From Raoultibacter phocaeensis (lineage in GTDB: Bacteria > Actinomycetota > Coriobacteriia > Coriobacteriales > Eggerthellaceae), in the NCBI RefSeq assembly GCF_901411515.1, contig NZ_CABDUX010000002.1:930001-994000 (forward strand): DNA of 64,000 nucleotides. The letters are read 5' to 3'. Both the position numbers and the translations under genes were made by a program. This document shows, one piece after another, positions 20,348 through 29,322 of this stretch (position 1 is its first letter; every line of letters starts with the position of its first letter). A model generated the notes under the pieces. That model was given only the letters and a program-made list of their open reading frames with translations, did no database searches and had not been told where the DNA came from.

Positions 20348-21440
20348 GGCTCTCTATCTGCATATACCGTTCTGCAAACAGCGATGCGCCTACTGCGATT
20401 TCGCCACGAGCGCCGCTTCGGCCGATGATCCGGAAATCACCCGCTATGTCGAACAGCTCGTGCTCGACATACGAAGGGCGTCGCGCGAAGAGAAGCTGGG
20501 CAGCATCGAGACCGTCTACATCGGCGGCGGAACGCCGAGCCATATCGGCATGAAGAACCTCTCGGCGCTTCTGTACGCGCTGTCCACTTCGATGCATCTG
20601 ACGCCTGAGGTGGAGTGTACGATGGAGGCCAACCCCGAAAGCCTTACCGAGGCGATGGTGAAAGACCTCTGGGCGCTCGGCGTGAATCGGCTCTCGATCG
20701 GCGTGCAGAGTTTCGATAACGCTCTTCTGGAAAAGCTCGGCCGCGTCCACAATGCGCAAACGGCGAAGCGCGCCATTGCGTGCGCGCAGACACGATTCGA
20801 AAACGTGAGCATCGACCTCATGTGCGGACTGCCCGGGCAGACGCCCGAGGATTTCGAACGCGACCTCGTATCTGCAGTGGAGGCGGGCGTGTCCCACGTA
20901 AGCGTCTATCCGCTCACCGTCGAAGAGAACACGCCGCTTGAACGTTTGGTCGAAGCCGGGATGCTCGAAGAGCCTCTCGAAGATATGCAGGCTGTGATGA
21001 TGGAGGCGGCGCTGCGCGTCCTCGGGCCTGCGGGATTTACGCGCTACGAAGTGGCGAGCTATGCGAAGCCCGGATACGCGTGCCGCCACAACATCGCCTA
21101 TTGGACCGGCAAGCCCTACCTCGGCATCGGCACCTCGGCCGTCACCATGACGCAAAACGATGCGCGGCGCATGCGCGTTCAGGACGGTCAGGTGGTCGAC
21201 GATCTCGATCGGAAACAGATGTGCGCCGAATATCTCATGCTCAAGATGCGCATGGTCGAAGGCGTGCGCGACGAAGAGGTGCGCGAGGCGTCGCTTGTGC
21301 TGCCCGAAGCGCTGCTTGCGTTTCGGGGACTTGTGGATGCCGGTCTCGCCGAGCATACGGAAGGGGCGTACCGACCGACCACTGTGGGGTGGCTCTGCGG
21401 AAACGAGCTCTACGGCCGCCTGTTCGATCTGGCTCCATAA
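20331..21440 (+). CDS. hemW: HemW-type radical SAM heme chaperone
   Basis: 369-residue relative of coproporphyrinogen oxidase HemN; the family is now known mainly as a heme-binding chaperone. The radical SAM cluster motif CKQRCAYCDF sits at residues 15-24, followed by GGGTPS, VNRLSIGVQSF, the HNIAYW motif typical of HemW, and a C-terminal HemN_C domain. The start ATG 20331 behind GGAAGGGG lies inside the end of dus. Its position just before hrcA-dnaJ is the usual actinobacterial order. Confidence 0.9.
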   Translation: MFDPYKALYLHIPFCKQRCAYCDFATSAASADDPEITRYVEQLVLDIRRASREEKLGSIETVYIGGGTPSHIGMKNLSALLYALSTSMHLTPEVECTMEANPESLTEAMVKDLWALGVNRLSIGVQSFDNALLEKLGRVHNAQTAKRAIACAQTRFENVSIDLMCGLPGQTPEDFERDLVSAVEAGVSHVSVYPLTVEENTPLERLVEAGMLEEPLEDMQAVMMEAALRVLGPAGFTRYEVASYAKPGYACRHNIAYWTGKPYLGIGTSAVTMTQNDARRMRVQDGQVVDDLDRKQMCAEYLMLKMRMVEGVRDEEVREASLVLPEALLAFRGLVDAGLAEHTEGAYRPTTVGWLCGNELYGRLFDLAP

Positions 21441-21591
21441 GACGTATGCGCACAGGTGCCGTAGCGTACCCTGCAGCATCCGCGGATGCTCGCACGTGCG
21501 CGCCTGCGGGAGCTGGAATCTGCGGCATCCGCGTTCGAGCGCGCTTCTCTATGGTGCTTCCGTCAAGATCCGCCAAAATTACTAAGATTGA

Positions 21592-21618
21592 TTAGCACTC
21601 TTGGTGCGAGGCTGCTAA
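21592..21618 (+). promoter_or_regulatory. CIRCE operator upstream of hrcA
   Basis: TTAGCACTC-N9-GGCTGCTAA. The left half is a perfect CIRCE arm and the spacer is the canonical 9 nt. The right half matches GAGTGCTAA at 7 of 9 positions. It overlaps a likely promoter (TTAGCA-N18-TAAAAT, -10 at 21616-21621) 45 nt before hrcA, predicting HrcA autorepression relieved by heat shock. Confidence 0.85.
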
Positions 21619-21665
21619 AATACGTGGTTGGCTTCGTATCGGACACGATGGGGAAGGATTAAGCG

Positions 21666-22679
21666 GTGCTCTCTGACAGACGGCAACGAGTGCTGAGCGC
21701 TCTTATCGAAGAGTACGTCGCCCGTGCTCTCCCGGTCGGGTCGCGTACGCTCGTCGAGCGCTACAAGCTGGGTGTGAGCCCCGCAACGGTGCGCAACGAG
21801 CTATCCGTGCTCGAAGATGCCGGCTACATCATCCAGCCGCATACGTCTGCGGGACGCATTCCCACCGACGTCGGCTACCGCGCGTTCGTCGACGATCTGC
21901 TCGAAAGCGGACTTGCTACCGGTCAGCTGCCCCACAGCGATACGATCGAGGAGCTCAAGAAGAGCGCAAGCGAGCTCGACGATCTGATCGAGCGCACGTC
22001 GGTGGCGCTCACGCGTCTGACCGACTGTTTGTCAATCGTGCTGGCACCTTCGGTGCTTGCGCTGCATATCCGCCAGATATCGCTCGTATCGCTTACGCGC
22101 CATCGCGCGCTCATCGTGCTCGTCACCGAAGACGGTCAAGTGCTCAACCGCTCGATCGATTTCGCCGATCCGGTGGAATCCGACGATCTGGCAGCCGTGC
22201 AGAACCTTCTGAACGATGTCTTCGCTGGAAAATCGATCACCGAGGTGCGTGACCGCATCGACCTCGAAGCCGCCGAAGCCTTGAACGACCCGCTCGTGCG
22301 GATCGTGCTTGACGAGGTGATGTACTGTTTGCAGGAAAGCGATACGGGCCGGGCGCACCGTATCGGCGTGAGTACGCTTCTGAAGCAGCCCGAATTCAGC
22401 CATTCGCAGACGCTTTTGCCCATCATGCAGATACTTGAGGATGACGCGGTGCTGCTCCACGTGTTTGACGATGCGGCTGCGGATTCGGGGCCGCTTGTAA
22501 GGATCGGGCGCGAGAACAACGACGAAGCGCTTTCGGGGGTTTCGGTGGTTGCGACCCAGTACGGACGCGGCGATGCTGCCGGCGTGGTCGCCGTCATCGG
22601 GCCGACCCGCATGGATTATTCGAAAGTCATACAAGCGGTCAGGCTCGCTCAGAGCGTGCTGCAAGACGGCTCACGATAA
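21666..22679 (+). CDS. hrcA: Heat-inducible transcription repressor HrcA
   Basis: 337-residue repressor that binds CIRCE. It has an N-terminal winged helix (RRQRVLSALIEEYV; GVSPATVRNELSVLEDAGYI; HTSAGRIPTDVGYR), then a GAF-like domain and the C-terminal dimerisation part. Starts with GTG at 21666 behind GGGGAAGGA. A CIRCE site lies directly upstream, and dnaJ follows 21 nt downstream. No dnaK or grpE in the window, as in the actinobacterial hrcA-dnaJ2 arrangement. Confidence 0.95.
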   Translation: MLSDRRQRVLSALIEEYVARALPVGSRTLVERYKLGVSPATVRNELSVLEDAGYIIQPHTSAGRIPTDVGYRAFVDDLLESGLATGQLPHSDTIEELKKSASELDDLIERTSVALTRLTDCLSIVLAPSVLALHIRQISLVSLTRHRALIVLVTEDGQVLNRSIDFADPVESDDLAAVQNLLNDVFAGKSITEVRDRIDLEAAEALNDPLVRIVLDEVMYCLQESDTGRAHRIGVSTLLKQPEFSHSQTLLPIMQILEDDAVLLHVFDDAAADSGPLVRIGRENNDEALSGVSVVATQYGRGDAAGVVAVIGPTRMDYSKVIQAVRLAQSVLQDGSR

Positions 22680-22700
22680 GGTAGAAAGGTATCCAAGGTA

Positions 22701-23831
22701 ATGGCCAAAGACCTCTACGAGGTGCTCGGCGTCTCGAAAAACGCGAGCGAAGACGAGATCAAAAAAGCATTTCGCAAACAGGCGCGGGAGCTCCATCCCG
22801 ACGTCAACAAAGCCCCCGATGCGGAGGATAGATTCAAAGAACTCAACGAGGCGTACGATGTGCTGAGCGATCCGAACAAGCGCGCCCAGTACGACCGCTT
22901 CGGAACGATCCCCGGCGCTGCGGGGGGAGGCGGCGGCGGATACCAGTACGTCGACTTCGAGGATCTGTTCGGCGGCGGCTTCGGCATGGGGGATCTGTTC
23001 AGCTCGTTCTTCGGCGGAGCGGGTGGCCATGCCGTCACGCGCAAGGAAGGGCGCGACATGGGCGTGGGATTGCGCCTGACGCTCGAGGAAGTCGCTGCGG
23101 GAGCCAAGAAGGAGATCGTGTACGATCGGCTCGCCCCGTGTCCCGACTGCGAGGGAACGGGCCTCGGCGCAGATGGCAAAGAGGTCACCTGCCCCGATTG
23201 CCAGGGTCGCGGCCGTGTCGTTACCGTGCAGCATACGTTTTTGGGCGATATGCAAACGGCGCAGACGTGCAAGACCTGCGGCGGTACGGGTACGACCATC
23301 GACAACCCCTGTCCCGAGTGCGAAGGCCAGGGCCGCGTGCCCGACCGCCAGCGCGTCACGGTAGAGGTGCCGGTGGGCATCCGCGATAGCCAGCAGCTGC
23401 GCCTCTCCGGTTTCGGCGAGGCAGGCATGCAGGGTGCCCTTGCGGGTGACCTCATCGTCACGTGCCGCATCCAGCCCCACGAGTTCTTCGAGCGCGACGG
23501 CGACAACCTCCATGCACGCGCGAACGTTTCGATCGTACAGGCGACGCTCGGTGCCGAAATCGAGATCGACGGCATTTTCGAGGACGAAGTCGTCAAGGTG
23601 CGCATTCCCGAAGGATGCCAAAACGAGCAGGTCGTCCGCGTCCGCGGATTCGGCATGCCGCGTTTCAAGAGCGAGAACCGGGGCGATATGTACGTGCACG
23701 TGAACGTGGTCATCCCCAAGAAAGTTTCGAAGAAAGAACGCGAACTGCTCGAACAGCTTGCCGAGGAGATGGGCGATTCGGTTGCCGAAGAGCGCACGCC
23801 GCTGCAGAAGCTTCGCGACGTGTTCAACTAG
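22701..23831 (+). CDS. dnaJ: Chaperone DnaJ (DnaJ2-type position)
   Basis: Hsp40 co-chaperone that stimulates DnaK and delivers unfolded clients. The 376 residues comprise a J domain with HPD, a Gly/Phe-rich segment ([19 protein letters not shown]), and four zinc-binding CxxCxGxG repeats ([32 protein letters not shown]). C-terminal substrate-binding domains follow. Co-transcribed with hrcA and therefore expected to be under CIRCE control. Confidence 0.96.
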   Translation: MAKDLYEVLGVSKNASEDEIKKAFRKQARELHPDVNKAPDAEDRFKELNEAYDVLSDPNKRAQYDRFGTIPGAAGGGGGGYQYVDFEDLFGGGFGMGDLFSSFFGGAGGHAVTRKEGRDMGVGLRLTLEEVAAGAKKEIVYDRLAPCPDCEGTGLGADGKEVTCPDCQGRGRVVTVQHTFLGDMQTAQTCKTCGGTGTTIDNPCPECEGQGRVPDRQRVTVEVPVGIRDSQQLRLSGFGEAGMQGALAGDLIVTCRIQPHEFFERDGDNLHARANVSIVQATLGAEIEIDGIFEDEVVKVRIPEGCQNEQVVRVRGFGMPRFKSENRGDMYVHVNVVIPKKVSKKERELLEQLAEEMGDSVAEERTPLQKLRDVFN

Positions 23832-23843
23832 ACTCGAGCGTCC

Positions 23844-24626
23844 ATGTCGCTTCCGCACTTTTTTCTCGACAACCAGGTGATCGCGCACGAAGCGCTCGGT
23901 GCGTTCGCGCTGAGGCTCGCGCCCGACGATGTGAAGCATGCGCGCGCTCTCCGCTTGTCGCCGGGCGAGCATATCGCGGTGGTTGATGCGGCGAAAGACT
24001 ACTTCGAATGCGAGGTGGTTGCACTCGATCAGGATGCGCTGTCCGTCCGAATCGCGCAGAAGTTCGATGCCGACCGCACGCTGTCTGCGGTGGTGCTCGT
24101 GCAGGGCATCGCCAAAGGCGACAAGATGGACGATATCATCCGGCATGCGACCGAAATAGGCGTATCGGGGTTCGTGCCGTTTTCATGCGAGCGCTCTATC
24201 GTCAAGCTCGATGAGAAGAAGGCGGCAGCGCGAACGCAGCGATGGCGATCCATCGCGAAGAGCGCGGCGATGCAAAGCGGGCAGCGCGACGTTCCCGAGG
24301 TATCGCTTCCCCTGAGCCTTGGCGAGGTATGCGACCTCGTCCGAAACGCCCATGCCGTGCTCGTGTGCTGGGAAGAAGCTTCGACAGGTTCGATCCGCGA
24401 GGCGCTTACGGGTGCGCTCGGTGCCCAAGGGGTGCTTCCCGAGGATGCGCGCGTTGTCGTGGTCGTGGGGCCCGAAGGCGGCTTGACCGAACATGAGGCG
24501 GCTCGGCTCACTGCGGCTAATCGCTTCGCCTCGACCGTGAGCCTCGGCCCCTCGATCTTGCGAACTGAAACGGCGGGGCTTGTGGCCCCGGCGCTGGTGC
24601 TCTACGAGCTCGGGGGGTTGCAATGA
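23844..24626 (+). CDS. rsmE: 16S rRNA m3U1498 methyltransferase
   Basis: SPOUT-class RNA methyltransferase of 260 residues. An N-terminal PUA-like domain is followed by the knotted SAM-binding core with VVVVGPEGGLTEHE and the closing SLGPSILRTETAGL. Twelve nt after dnaJ and in the same unit as hrcA-dnaJ, the usual actinobacterial order. Confidence 0.94.
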   Translation: MSLPHFFLDNQVIAHEALGAFALRLAPDDVKHARALRLSPGEHIAVVDAAKDYFECEVVALDQDALSVRIAQKFDADRTLSAVVLVQGIAKGDKMDDIIRHATEIGVSGFVPFSCERSIVKLDEKKAAARTQRWRSIAKSAAMQSGQRDVPEVSLPLSLGEVCDLVRNAHAVLVCWEEASTGSIREALTGALGAQGVLPEDARVVVVVGPEGGLTEHEAARLTAANRFASTVSLGPSILRTETAGLVAPALVLYELGGLQ

Positions 24627-24678
24627 TCCGTTCGTCAGCGGTTTCGGCGAGCGCATCCGGTCGATCCGGGAGCGCATG

Positions 24679-26031
24679 ATGAGGTTCGCGATCGTCAACC
24701 TGGGCTGCAAGGTGAACCGCGTCGAATCGGACAGCCTAGCTGTCGCCCTCGAAGCGCTTGGGTTCCAATCCGCTTCGGCGGGCGAGGGCAGCGAGGACGT
24801 CCACCTTGCCGTGGTGAACACTTGCACCGTTACCGGCGAGGCTGAGAAGAAGACGCGCAAGGCGGTCAGGCGCGCATTGCGAGATCATCCTCAAGCGGCC
24901 GTGGTGGTGACCGGTTGCGCAGCCGCCATCGATCCCGATGCGTTTAAAGCCATGGATGCTCGCGTGAGCGTAGCGGGCAAGTTCGAACTCGGCGAAGCGG
25001 TGAAATCCCACGAAGGGCTTGCCGCGCTCGTCCCCTCGCTTGAAGCCGCGCTCATGTCGCTCGATGCGCACGGGGAAAGCTCCAGGCCGAAGAGTATGCC
25101 GAGGTGTGCGGAAGGGTTGCCGCCGTGCGATGCAGGCGAAAGGAACGCTTCGCTGGTACCCGAAGACATGATCCGGGTGGGCGAGGGATTCCCGACGCGC
25201 GTGGGCATCAAGGTCCAGGACGGGTGCGACAACGCCTGTACGTACTGCATAGTGCATGTTGCGCGCGGTCGCGCGTGGAGCAGGCCCGCATCCGAGATAG
25301 AGTCAGAGTATCGTCGCTTGGTCGCAGCAGGCGTATCGGAGGTCGTGCTGTCGGGCATCAACCTCGGTACCTATCGGGACGGTTCTTTTGACTTGTCCGG
25401 TTTACTTGAGCATCTGCTTGCTACGAACGACGACGCGAGGATCAGGATTTCGAGCATCGAGCCCAAGGACGTGAGCGATCGGCTTATCGGGTTCATGGCT
25501 TGTGCTGACGGCCGCATCGCGCGTCATCTCCATCTGCCGTTGCAGTCGGGAAGTACCCGCGTTCTCAAACGGATGGCGCGGCCGTATACGGCAGAGTGGT
25601 TCTGCGAGCTGGTCGAGCGATTGTACGGGGCTATGCCGGGCCTTTCGCTCTCGACCGACGTCATCGTCGGATTCCCCGGAGAAACCGAGGAGGATTTCAG
25701 GGAGACGCTCGCTGCAGCGCGCCGCTGCCGCTTCTCCAAGATTCACGTGTTTCCGTACTCGAAGCGCGCGGGCACCCCCGCGGCTGCTTGGCCCGACCAG
25801 GTCGATCCGCAGGTGAAGGCCTCGCGGGCAGCAGAGCTCTCCGAACTTGGCGCGCATTTGCGCGATGAGGCCTATCGCGCGCGCATCGGCACCGTCGAGC
25901 GCGTGCTGGTTGAAACGCGAGGCAAGGGCATGACCGAAAGCTATTTTGAGATCCCCGTGCCCCCCGAAGCGGTCCCCGGCAGCCTCGTCGCGATGAGGAT
26001 TCCCGAAGCCGCGAATCTACCGTCTCGGTAA
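24679..26031 (+). CDS. mtaB: tRNA t6A37 methylthiotransferase (MtaB-like radical SAM enzyme)
   Basis: Adds a methylthio group to t6A at tRNA position 37. The 450-residue protein has an N-terminal UPF0004 domain with Cys ligands in VNLGCKVNRVESD, NTCTV and TGCAA. The radical SAM core has CDNACTYC, and a C-terminal TRAM-like RNA-binding end follows. The KVNR...NTCTVT signature is closer to MtaB than to MiaB or RimO, both of which occur later in the window. ATG 24679 has GGGAG at good spacing; ATG 24676 is directly adjacent. Confidence 0.88.
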   Translation: MRFAIVNLGCKVNRVESDSLAVALEALGFQSASAGEGSEDVHLAVVNTCTVTGEAEKKTRKAVRRALRDHPQAAVVVTGCAAAIDPDAFKAMDARVSVAGKFELGEAVKSHEGLAALVPSLEAALMSLDAHGESSRPKSMPRCAEGLPPCDAGERNASLVPEDMIRVGEGFPTRVGIKVQDGCDNACTYCIVHVARGRAWSRPASEIESEYRRLVAAGVSEVVLSGINLGTYRDGSFDLSGLLEHLLATNDDARIRISSIEPKDVSDRLIGFMACADGRIARHLHLPLQSGSTRVLKRMARPYTAEWFCELVERLYGAMPGLSLSTDVIVGFPGETEEDFRETLAAARRCRFSKIHVFPYSKRAGTPAAAWPDQVDPQVKASRAAELSELGAHLRDEAYRARIGTVERVLVETRGKGMTESYFEIPVPPEAVPGSLVAMRIPEAANLPSR

Positions 26032-26098
26032 ACCGCAGATTCGCATGCAGTGCATCGCGCAGCAGCGGTGCACTTAAAATCCGCGCGTTTCCCATCTT

Positions 26099-26246
26099 TT
26101 TCAGTACAAAATGACGGTTGCGAACGGTTATTTCATACTTCCGTGATCGCTAAAATAGAGAAGATACAGAACGTACCTGATCACAAAATAGACCATATTT
26201 TATATTCTTGAAAAAGATCATTCGCAACCGTCATTTTGTACTGAAA
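26099..26246. repeat. 148-bp AT-rich element bounded by perfect 26-bp inverted repeats
   Basis: Left arm 26099-26124 begins TTTCAGTACAAAATGACGG. Right arm 26221-26246 is its exact reverse complement over all 26 bases. The 96-bp interior is strongly AT-rich in an otherwise high-GC window and contains no open frame of note. No flanking target duplication is obvious. It may be a miniature (non-autonomous) transposon, a protein-binding site or a long RNA hairpin; the function is not established. Confidence 0.8.
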
Positions 26247-26449
26247 CGAAGGCCCAAAGAGCAAAAAAAGATACAGATAGTGTAGATAAAAGCGCGGTCG
26301 GCCCTGAGCGTTTTGAGCGGCCCGTGCATCGCGGCCTCAGGCGGCCCGTGCGGCATGCAACACGCTGCAGGGCTTGGCTGCGCGGGTTTGCGACGCGTTT
26401 CGCGCGGTGTCGGTTTGGTTACGTCGCTGTGCGCGCAAAAGGCGCATGG

Positions 26450-26455
26450 TACAAT
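26450..26455 (+). promoter_or_regulatory. -10 TACAAT placed 6 nt before the phoH ATG
   Basis: TACAAT ends at 26455 and the phoH ATG begins at 26462, so a start site about 7 nt downstream of the -10 would coincide with the A of ATG. No Shine-Dalgarno sequence precedes this ATG. The -35 region is weak. Suggests a leaderless transcript. Confidence 0.5.
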
Positions 26456-26461
26456 GAGTTT

Positions 26462-27418
26462 ATGACAGACCAAACGCAAATTACCCTGACCGCACCCGAT
26501 AACGTGAGCATGGCTCGCATCGTCGGCGAAGCGGATACCCTGCTCCATGCGATCGAAGACGCGTTCCATGCGCGCATCACCGTGCGTGGCAACACGATCG
26601 AGCTTTCGGGCGATCCGCTCGAAGTGCAATCGCTCACCGCATTGTTCTCCGACATGATCAAGATGGTGGAGGGCGGAAACGATCCGACGCTCGAATACGT
26701 GCGACACGCCATCGATCTGCTCCATACAGCGGAATTCGCGCCGCAGGCGTTGCGCGAAGACATCCTGCTCACGTACCGCGGGCGCGCCATCCGGCCGAAG
26801 ACGGCCGGACAGAAGCGCTACGTCGATGCGATCCGTGAAAGCACGATCACGTTCGGCATCGGTCCTGCGGGCACGGGTAAAACCTATCTCGCTATGGCGA
26901 TGGCCGTGGCGGCGCTTAAGCGCAAAGAGGTGGGCCGCATCATTCTCACGCGTCCCGTCGTCGAAGCGGGAGAGAGCCTCGGTTTTCTGCCGGGAACGCT
27001 AACCGAGAAGGTCGATCCGTACATCCGCCCGCTCTACGACGCGCTGTTCGATATGACCGATATGGAAAAAGCGAACCAGCTCATCGAAGGCGGCGTCATC
27101 GAAATCGCTCCGCTTGCGTTCATGCGCGGGCGCACCTTGAACGACAGCTTCATCATCCTCGACGAGGCGCAGAACACTACCCCCGAGCAGATGAAAATGT
27201 TCCTCACGCGCCTCGGATTCGGCTCGAAGATGGTCGTCACCGGAGATGTCACGCAGCTCGACCTTCCGCGGGGCGTTTCGGGACTCAAGCAGGTAAGAAC
27301 CATACTCGAAGATATCGCCGGGATCACGTTTTGCGATTTCACCGGCAAAGACGTGGTGCGCCATTCGCTTGTGGCCGCCATCGTCGCCGCATACGACTCC
27401 GCCGAAAGGAAGCGATAG
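26462..27418 (+). CDS. phoH: PhoH-like ATPase
   Basis: 318-residue P-loop protein with an N-terminal KH-like segment. The PhoH core has Walker A GPAGTGKTYLA, Walker B SFIILDEAQN, and MVVTGDVTQLDLP. It is usually linked to RNA metabolism together with YbeY, which follows after 3 nt. Start ATG 26462 (MTDQTQITLTAP) agrees with homologue lengths. There is no ribosome site in front, but a -10 hexamer ends 6 nt upstream, so the message may be leaderless. Confidence 0.93.
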   Translation: MTDQTQITLTAPDNVSMARIVGEADTLLHAIEDAFHARITVRGNTIELSGDPLEVQSLTALFSDMIKMVEGGNDPTLEYVRHAIDLLHTAEFAPQALREDILLTYRGRAIRPKTAGQKRYVDAIRESTITFGIGPAGTGKTYLAMAMAVAALKRKEVGRIILTRPVVEAGESLGFLPGTLTEKVDPYIRPLYDALFDMTDMEKANQLIEGGVIEIAPLAFMRGRTLNDSFIILDEAQNTTPEQMKMFLTRLGFGSKMVVTGDVTQLDLPRGVSGLKQVRTILEDIAGITFCDFTGKDVVRHSLVAAIVAAYDSAERKR

Positions 27419-27421
27419 GCA

Positions 27422-27931
27422 ATGGATATCCAAATCGATTACCAGCATCGGAAAGAAGAGCTTGAAACGCTGCCCATCGAGGGGTTGGCCGTATTTGTGC
27501 TCACCCATGAGGACAAGCCGTTCAACACCGAGGTTTCCATCAGCTTCGTGACCGACGAGGCCATTGCCGAGCTCAACAAGCGCTACCGTGGCAAAGACGG
27601 CCCGACCGATGTGCTCTCGTTCGAATGCGATGGGCCCGACGAAGATCTGTCCGCTATGTTCGGCGTTGAAGAAGCCGTGCTCGCGCTCGGCGATGTGGTG
27701 ATTGCGCCCGACGTGGCTATCAGGCAGACGAAGGAGTTCGGGACGACCTTCGAAGAAGAGATCAGCTTGCTTTTGGTCCACGGCCTTCTGCACCTGTGCG
27801 GTTACGACCATGTCGAGGATGACGAGGCCGAGAAGATGGAATCGCTCGAATCGGAGATCCTCGAGGAATGGACCGCACGCAAAACGGCGCAGAGCGTCAC
27901 CGAAACCGAAGGCGATACGCAAGCGCAGTAA
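27422..27931 (+). CDS. ybeY: Endoribonuclease YbeY
   Basis: Zinc-dependent RNase for 16S rRNA 3' maturation and ribosome quality control. 169 residues with the metal-binding HGLLHLCGYDH motif, GPTDVLSFE, and LGDVVIAPDVA. It has an acidic C-terminal tail of about 20 residues after the conserved end. Coupled to phoH (3-nt gap) and followed by dgkA and era. Confidence 0.95.
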   Translation: MDIQIDYQHRKEELETLPIEGLAVFVLTHEDKPFNTEVSISFVTDEAIAELNKRYRGKDGPTDVLSFECDGPDEDLSAMFGVEEAVLALGDVVIAPDVAIRQTKEFGTTFEEEISLLLVHGLLHLCGYDHVEDDEAEKMESLESEILEEWTARKTAQSVTETEGDTQAQ

Positions 27932-27958
27932 ACGACACGTCAGAACAAGGGGTGCATC

Positions 27959-28378
27959 ATGGGGGATGTACGCAAAGCGTTCGTCCGCAATGCAAAAGAC
28001 AAATCGCAGGGCACGCGGTTTCCCTTGGGAAGCGCCTTTACCTGTGCGACATGCGGCTTCGCCCATGCGTTCAAAACGCAGCGCAACATGAAAATCCATC
28101 TGGCCGTTGCGATCGTAGCCGTGATCCTGGGTGCGGTGCTCGGCATCGATGCGCTCGGCTGGGCGGCCATCGCCATCTGCATCGCGCTCGTATTCGCAGC
28201 GGAATGCATGAACACCGCGCTCGAAGCGATCGTCGATCTTGCTTCGCCCGAGTACTCAGAGCTTGCAAAGCATGCCAAGGATTGCGCCGCGGGGGCCGTG
28301 CTCGTAAGCGCGGTCGGCTCGGTCGTCGTCGCTTTGTTTGTCTATATCCCCCCGCTCGCCGCCTGGGCGGGCCTGTAG
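27959..28378 (+). CDS. dgkA: Diacylglycerol/undecaprenol kinase family membrane protein
   Basis: 139-residue integral membrane lipid kinase. Signature segments are FAHAFKTQRNMKIHL (N-terminal amphipathic region) and FAAECMNTALEAIVDL, containing the catalytic/metal-binding E-x-x-N-T-A-x-E. Three hydrophobic helices are evident. Gram-positive members usually phosphorylate undecaprenol to supply the cell-wall lipid carrier; the substrate here is inference. An unusual CATC pair sits near residues 22-26. ATG 27959 follows AAGGGG. Confidence 0.88.
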   Translation: MGDVRKAFVRNAKDKSQGTRFPLGSAFTCATCGFAHAFKTQRNMKIHLAVAIVAVILGAVLGIDALGWAAIAICIALVFAAECMNTALEAIVDLASPEYSELAKHAKDCAAGAVLVSAVGSVVVALFVYIPPLAAWAGL

Positions 28379-28388
28379 GAGGCCACGT

Positions 28389-29315
28389 ATGCAAGATCAT
28401 GCTGAAAAGACGCCGGATATCCCGTTTCGATCGGGATTCGTCACCCTCGTCGGCAGGCCCAATGCGGGTAAATCGACGCTTATCAACGCGGTCATCGGAA
28501 AGAAGATCGCCATCACGTCGAACACGGCGCAGACTACGCGCCATCGCTTCCGCGCGGTGCTCACGCGTCCCGATTTCCAGCTCGTCATGGTGGACACCCC
28601 GGGGCTGCACAAGCCCCACGATGCGCTCGGCGAAGAGCTGAACACCTCGGCGCTCAAGGCGCTCGAAGACGTCGACGTGGTGGCGATGCTCGTCGATGCA
28701 TCCAAACCTATCGGAACGGGCGACGAGTGGGTGGCCGAGCACGTTCGCAAAACGAAGGCGAAACGCATCCTCGTCATCACGAAGACCGATCTGGCTTCGA
28801 CGGAGGAGATCGAGAGGCAGCGCGCCTTGGCGGCTGATCTCGCGGCATGGGACGGCATCGTGGAGGTTTCGGCCGAAACGGGCGAGAACGTCCAAGGATT
28901 CGTGGATCTCGTCGAGCGGTTTTTGCCGGAAGGGCCGAAGTGGTTTCCCGACGACATGGATACCGACCAATCGCTTGAGGTCATCATCGCCGAGTTCATC
29001 AGGGAAAAGATACTGAGAAGCTTTCGTGAGGAGATACCCCACGCCATCGGCGTGGTCACCGAAGAGCTCGAGTACGTGCGCGCAAAGGATCTCTACCGGA
29101 TATTTGCGGTCGTCTACGTGGAGCGCGACAGCCAGAAGGGCATGATCATCGGGAAGAGGGGGGCGGCCATCAAGCAGATCGGCATCCAAGCGCGCCACGA
29201 TCTCGAACAGCTGCTGGGCTGCAAGGTGTTTTTGGACCTCACGGTCAAGGTGAAGAAGAACTGGCGGCGCGATTTGAACCAGATACGCCGCTTCGGATAC
29301 GGCGAGGGATTGTAG
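28389..29315 (+). CDS. era: Ribosome-assembly GTPase Era
   Basis: 308-residue GTPase for 16S rRNA maturation. G1 GRPNAGKST, effector region NTAQTTRHRF, G3 DTPGLHKP, G4 TKTD, then a C-terminal KH domain (GMIIGKRGAAIKQIG) that binds the 16S 3' end. The start ATG 28389 is downstream of TAGGAGG. The family usually begins shortly before the GFVTLVGRPN motif; here there is an extra 15-residue polar N-terminus. Confidence 0.95.
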   Translation: MQDHAEKTPDIPFRSGFVTLVGRPNAGKSTLINAVIGKKIAITSNTAQTTRHRFRAVLTRPDFQLVMVDTPGLHKPHDALGEELNTSALKALEDVDVVAMLVDASKPIGTGDEWVAEHVRKTKAKRILVITKTDLASTEEIERQRALAADLAAWDGIVEVSAETGENVQGFVDLVERFLPEGPKWFPDDMDTDQSLEVIIAEFIREKILRSFREEIPHAIGVVTEELEYVRAKDLYRIFAVVYVERDSQKGMIIGKRGAAIKQIGIQARHDLEQLLGCKVFLDLTVKVKKNWRRDLNQIRRFGYGEGL

Positions 29316-29322
29316 GCTGACC

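Larger units (their letters stand above)
26032..26461. other. Intergenic region mtaB-phoH
   Basis: 430 nt without a supported gene. It contains the 148-bp inverted-repeat element at 26099-26246 and a following A-rich run. GC-rich sequence with two copies of GCGGCCCGTGC (about 26319-26354) leads to the phoH promoter. Base composition switches sharply to AT-rich inside the element. Confidence 0.7.
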
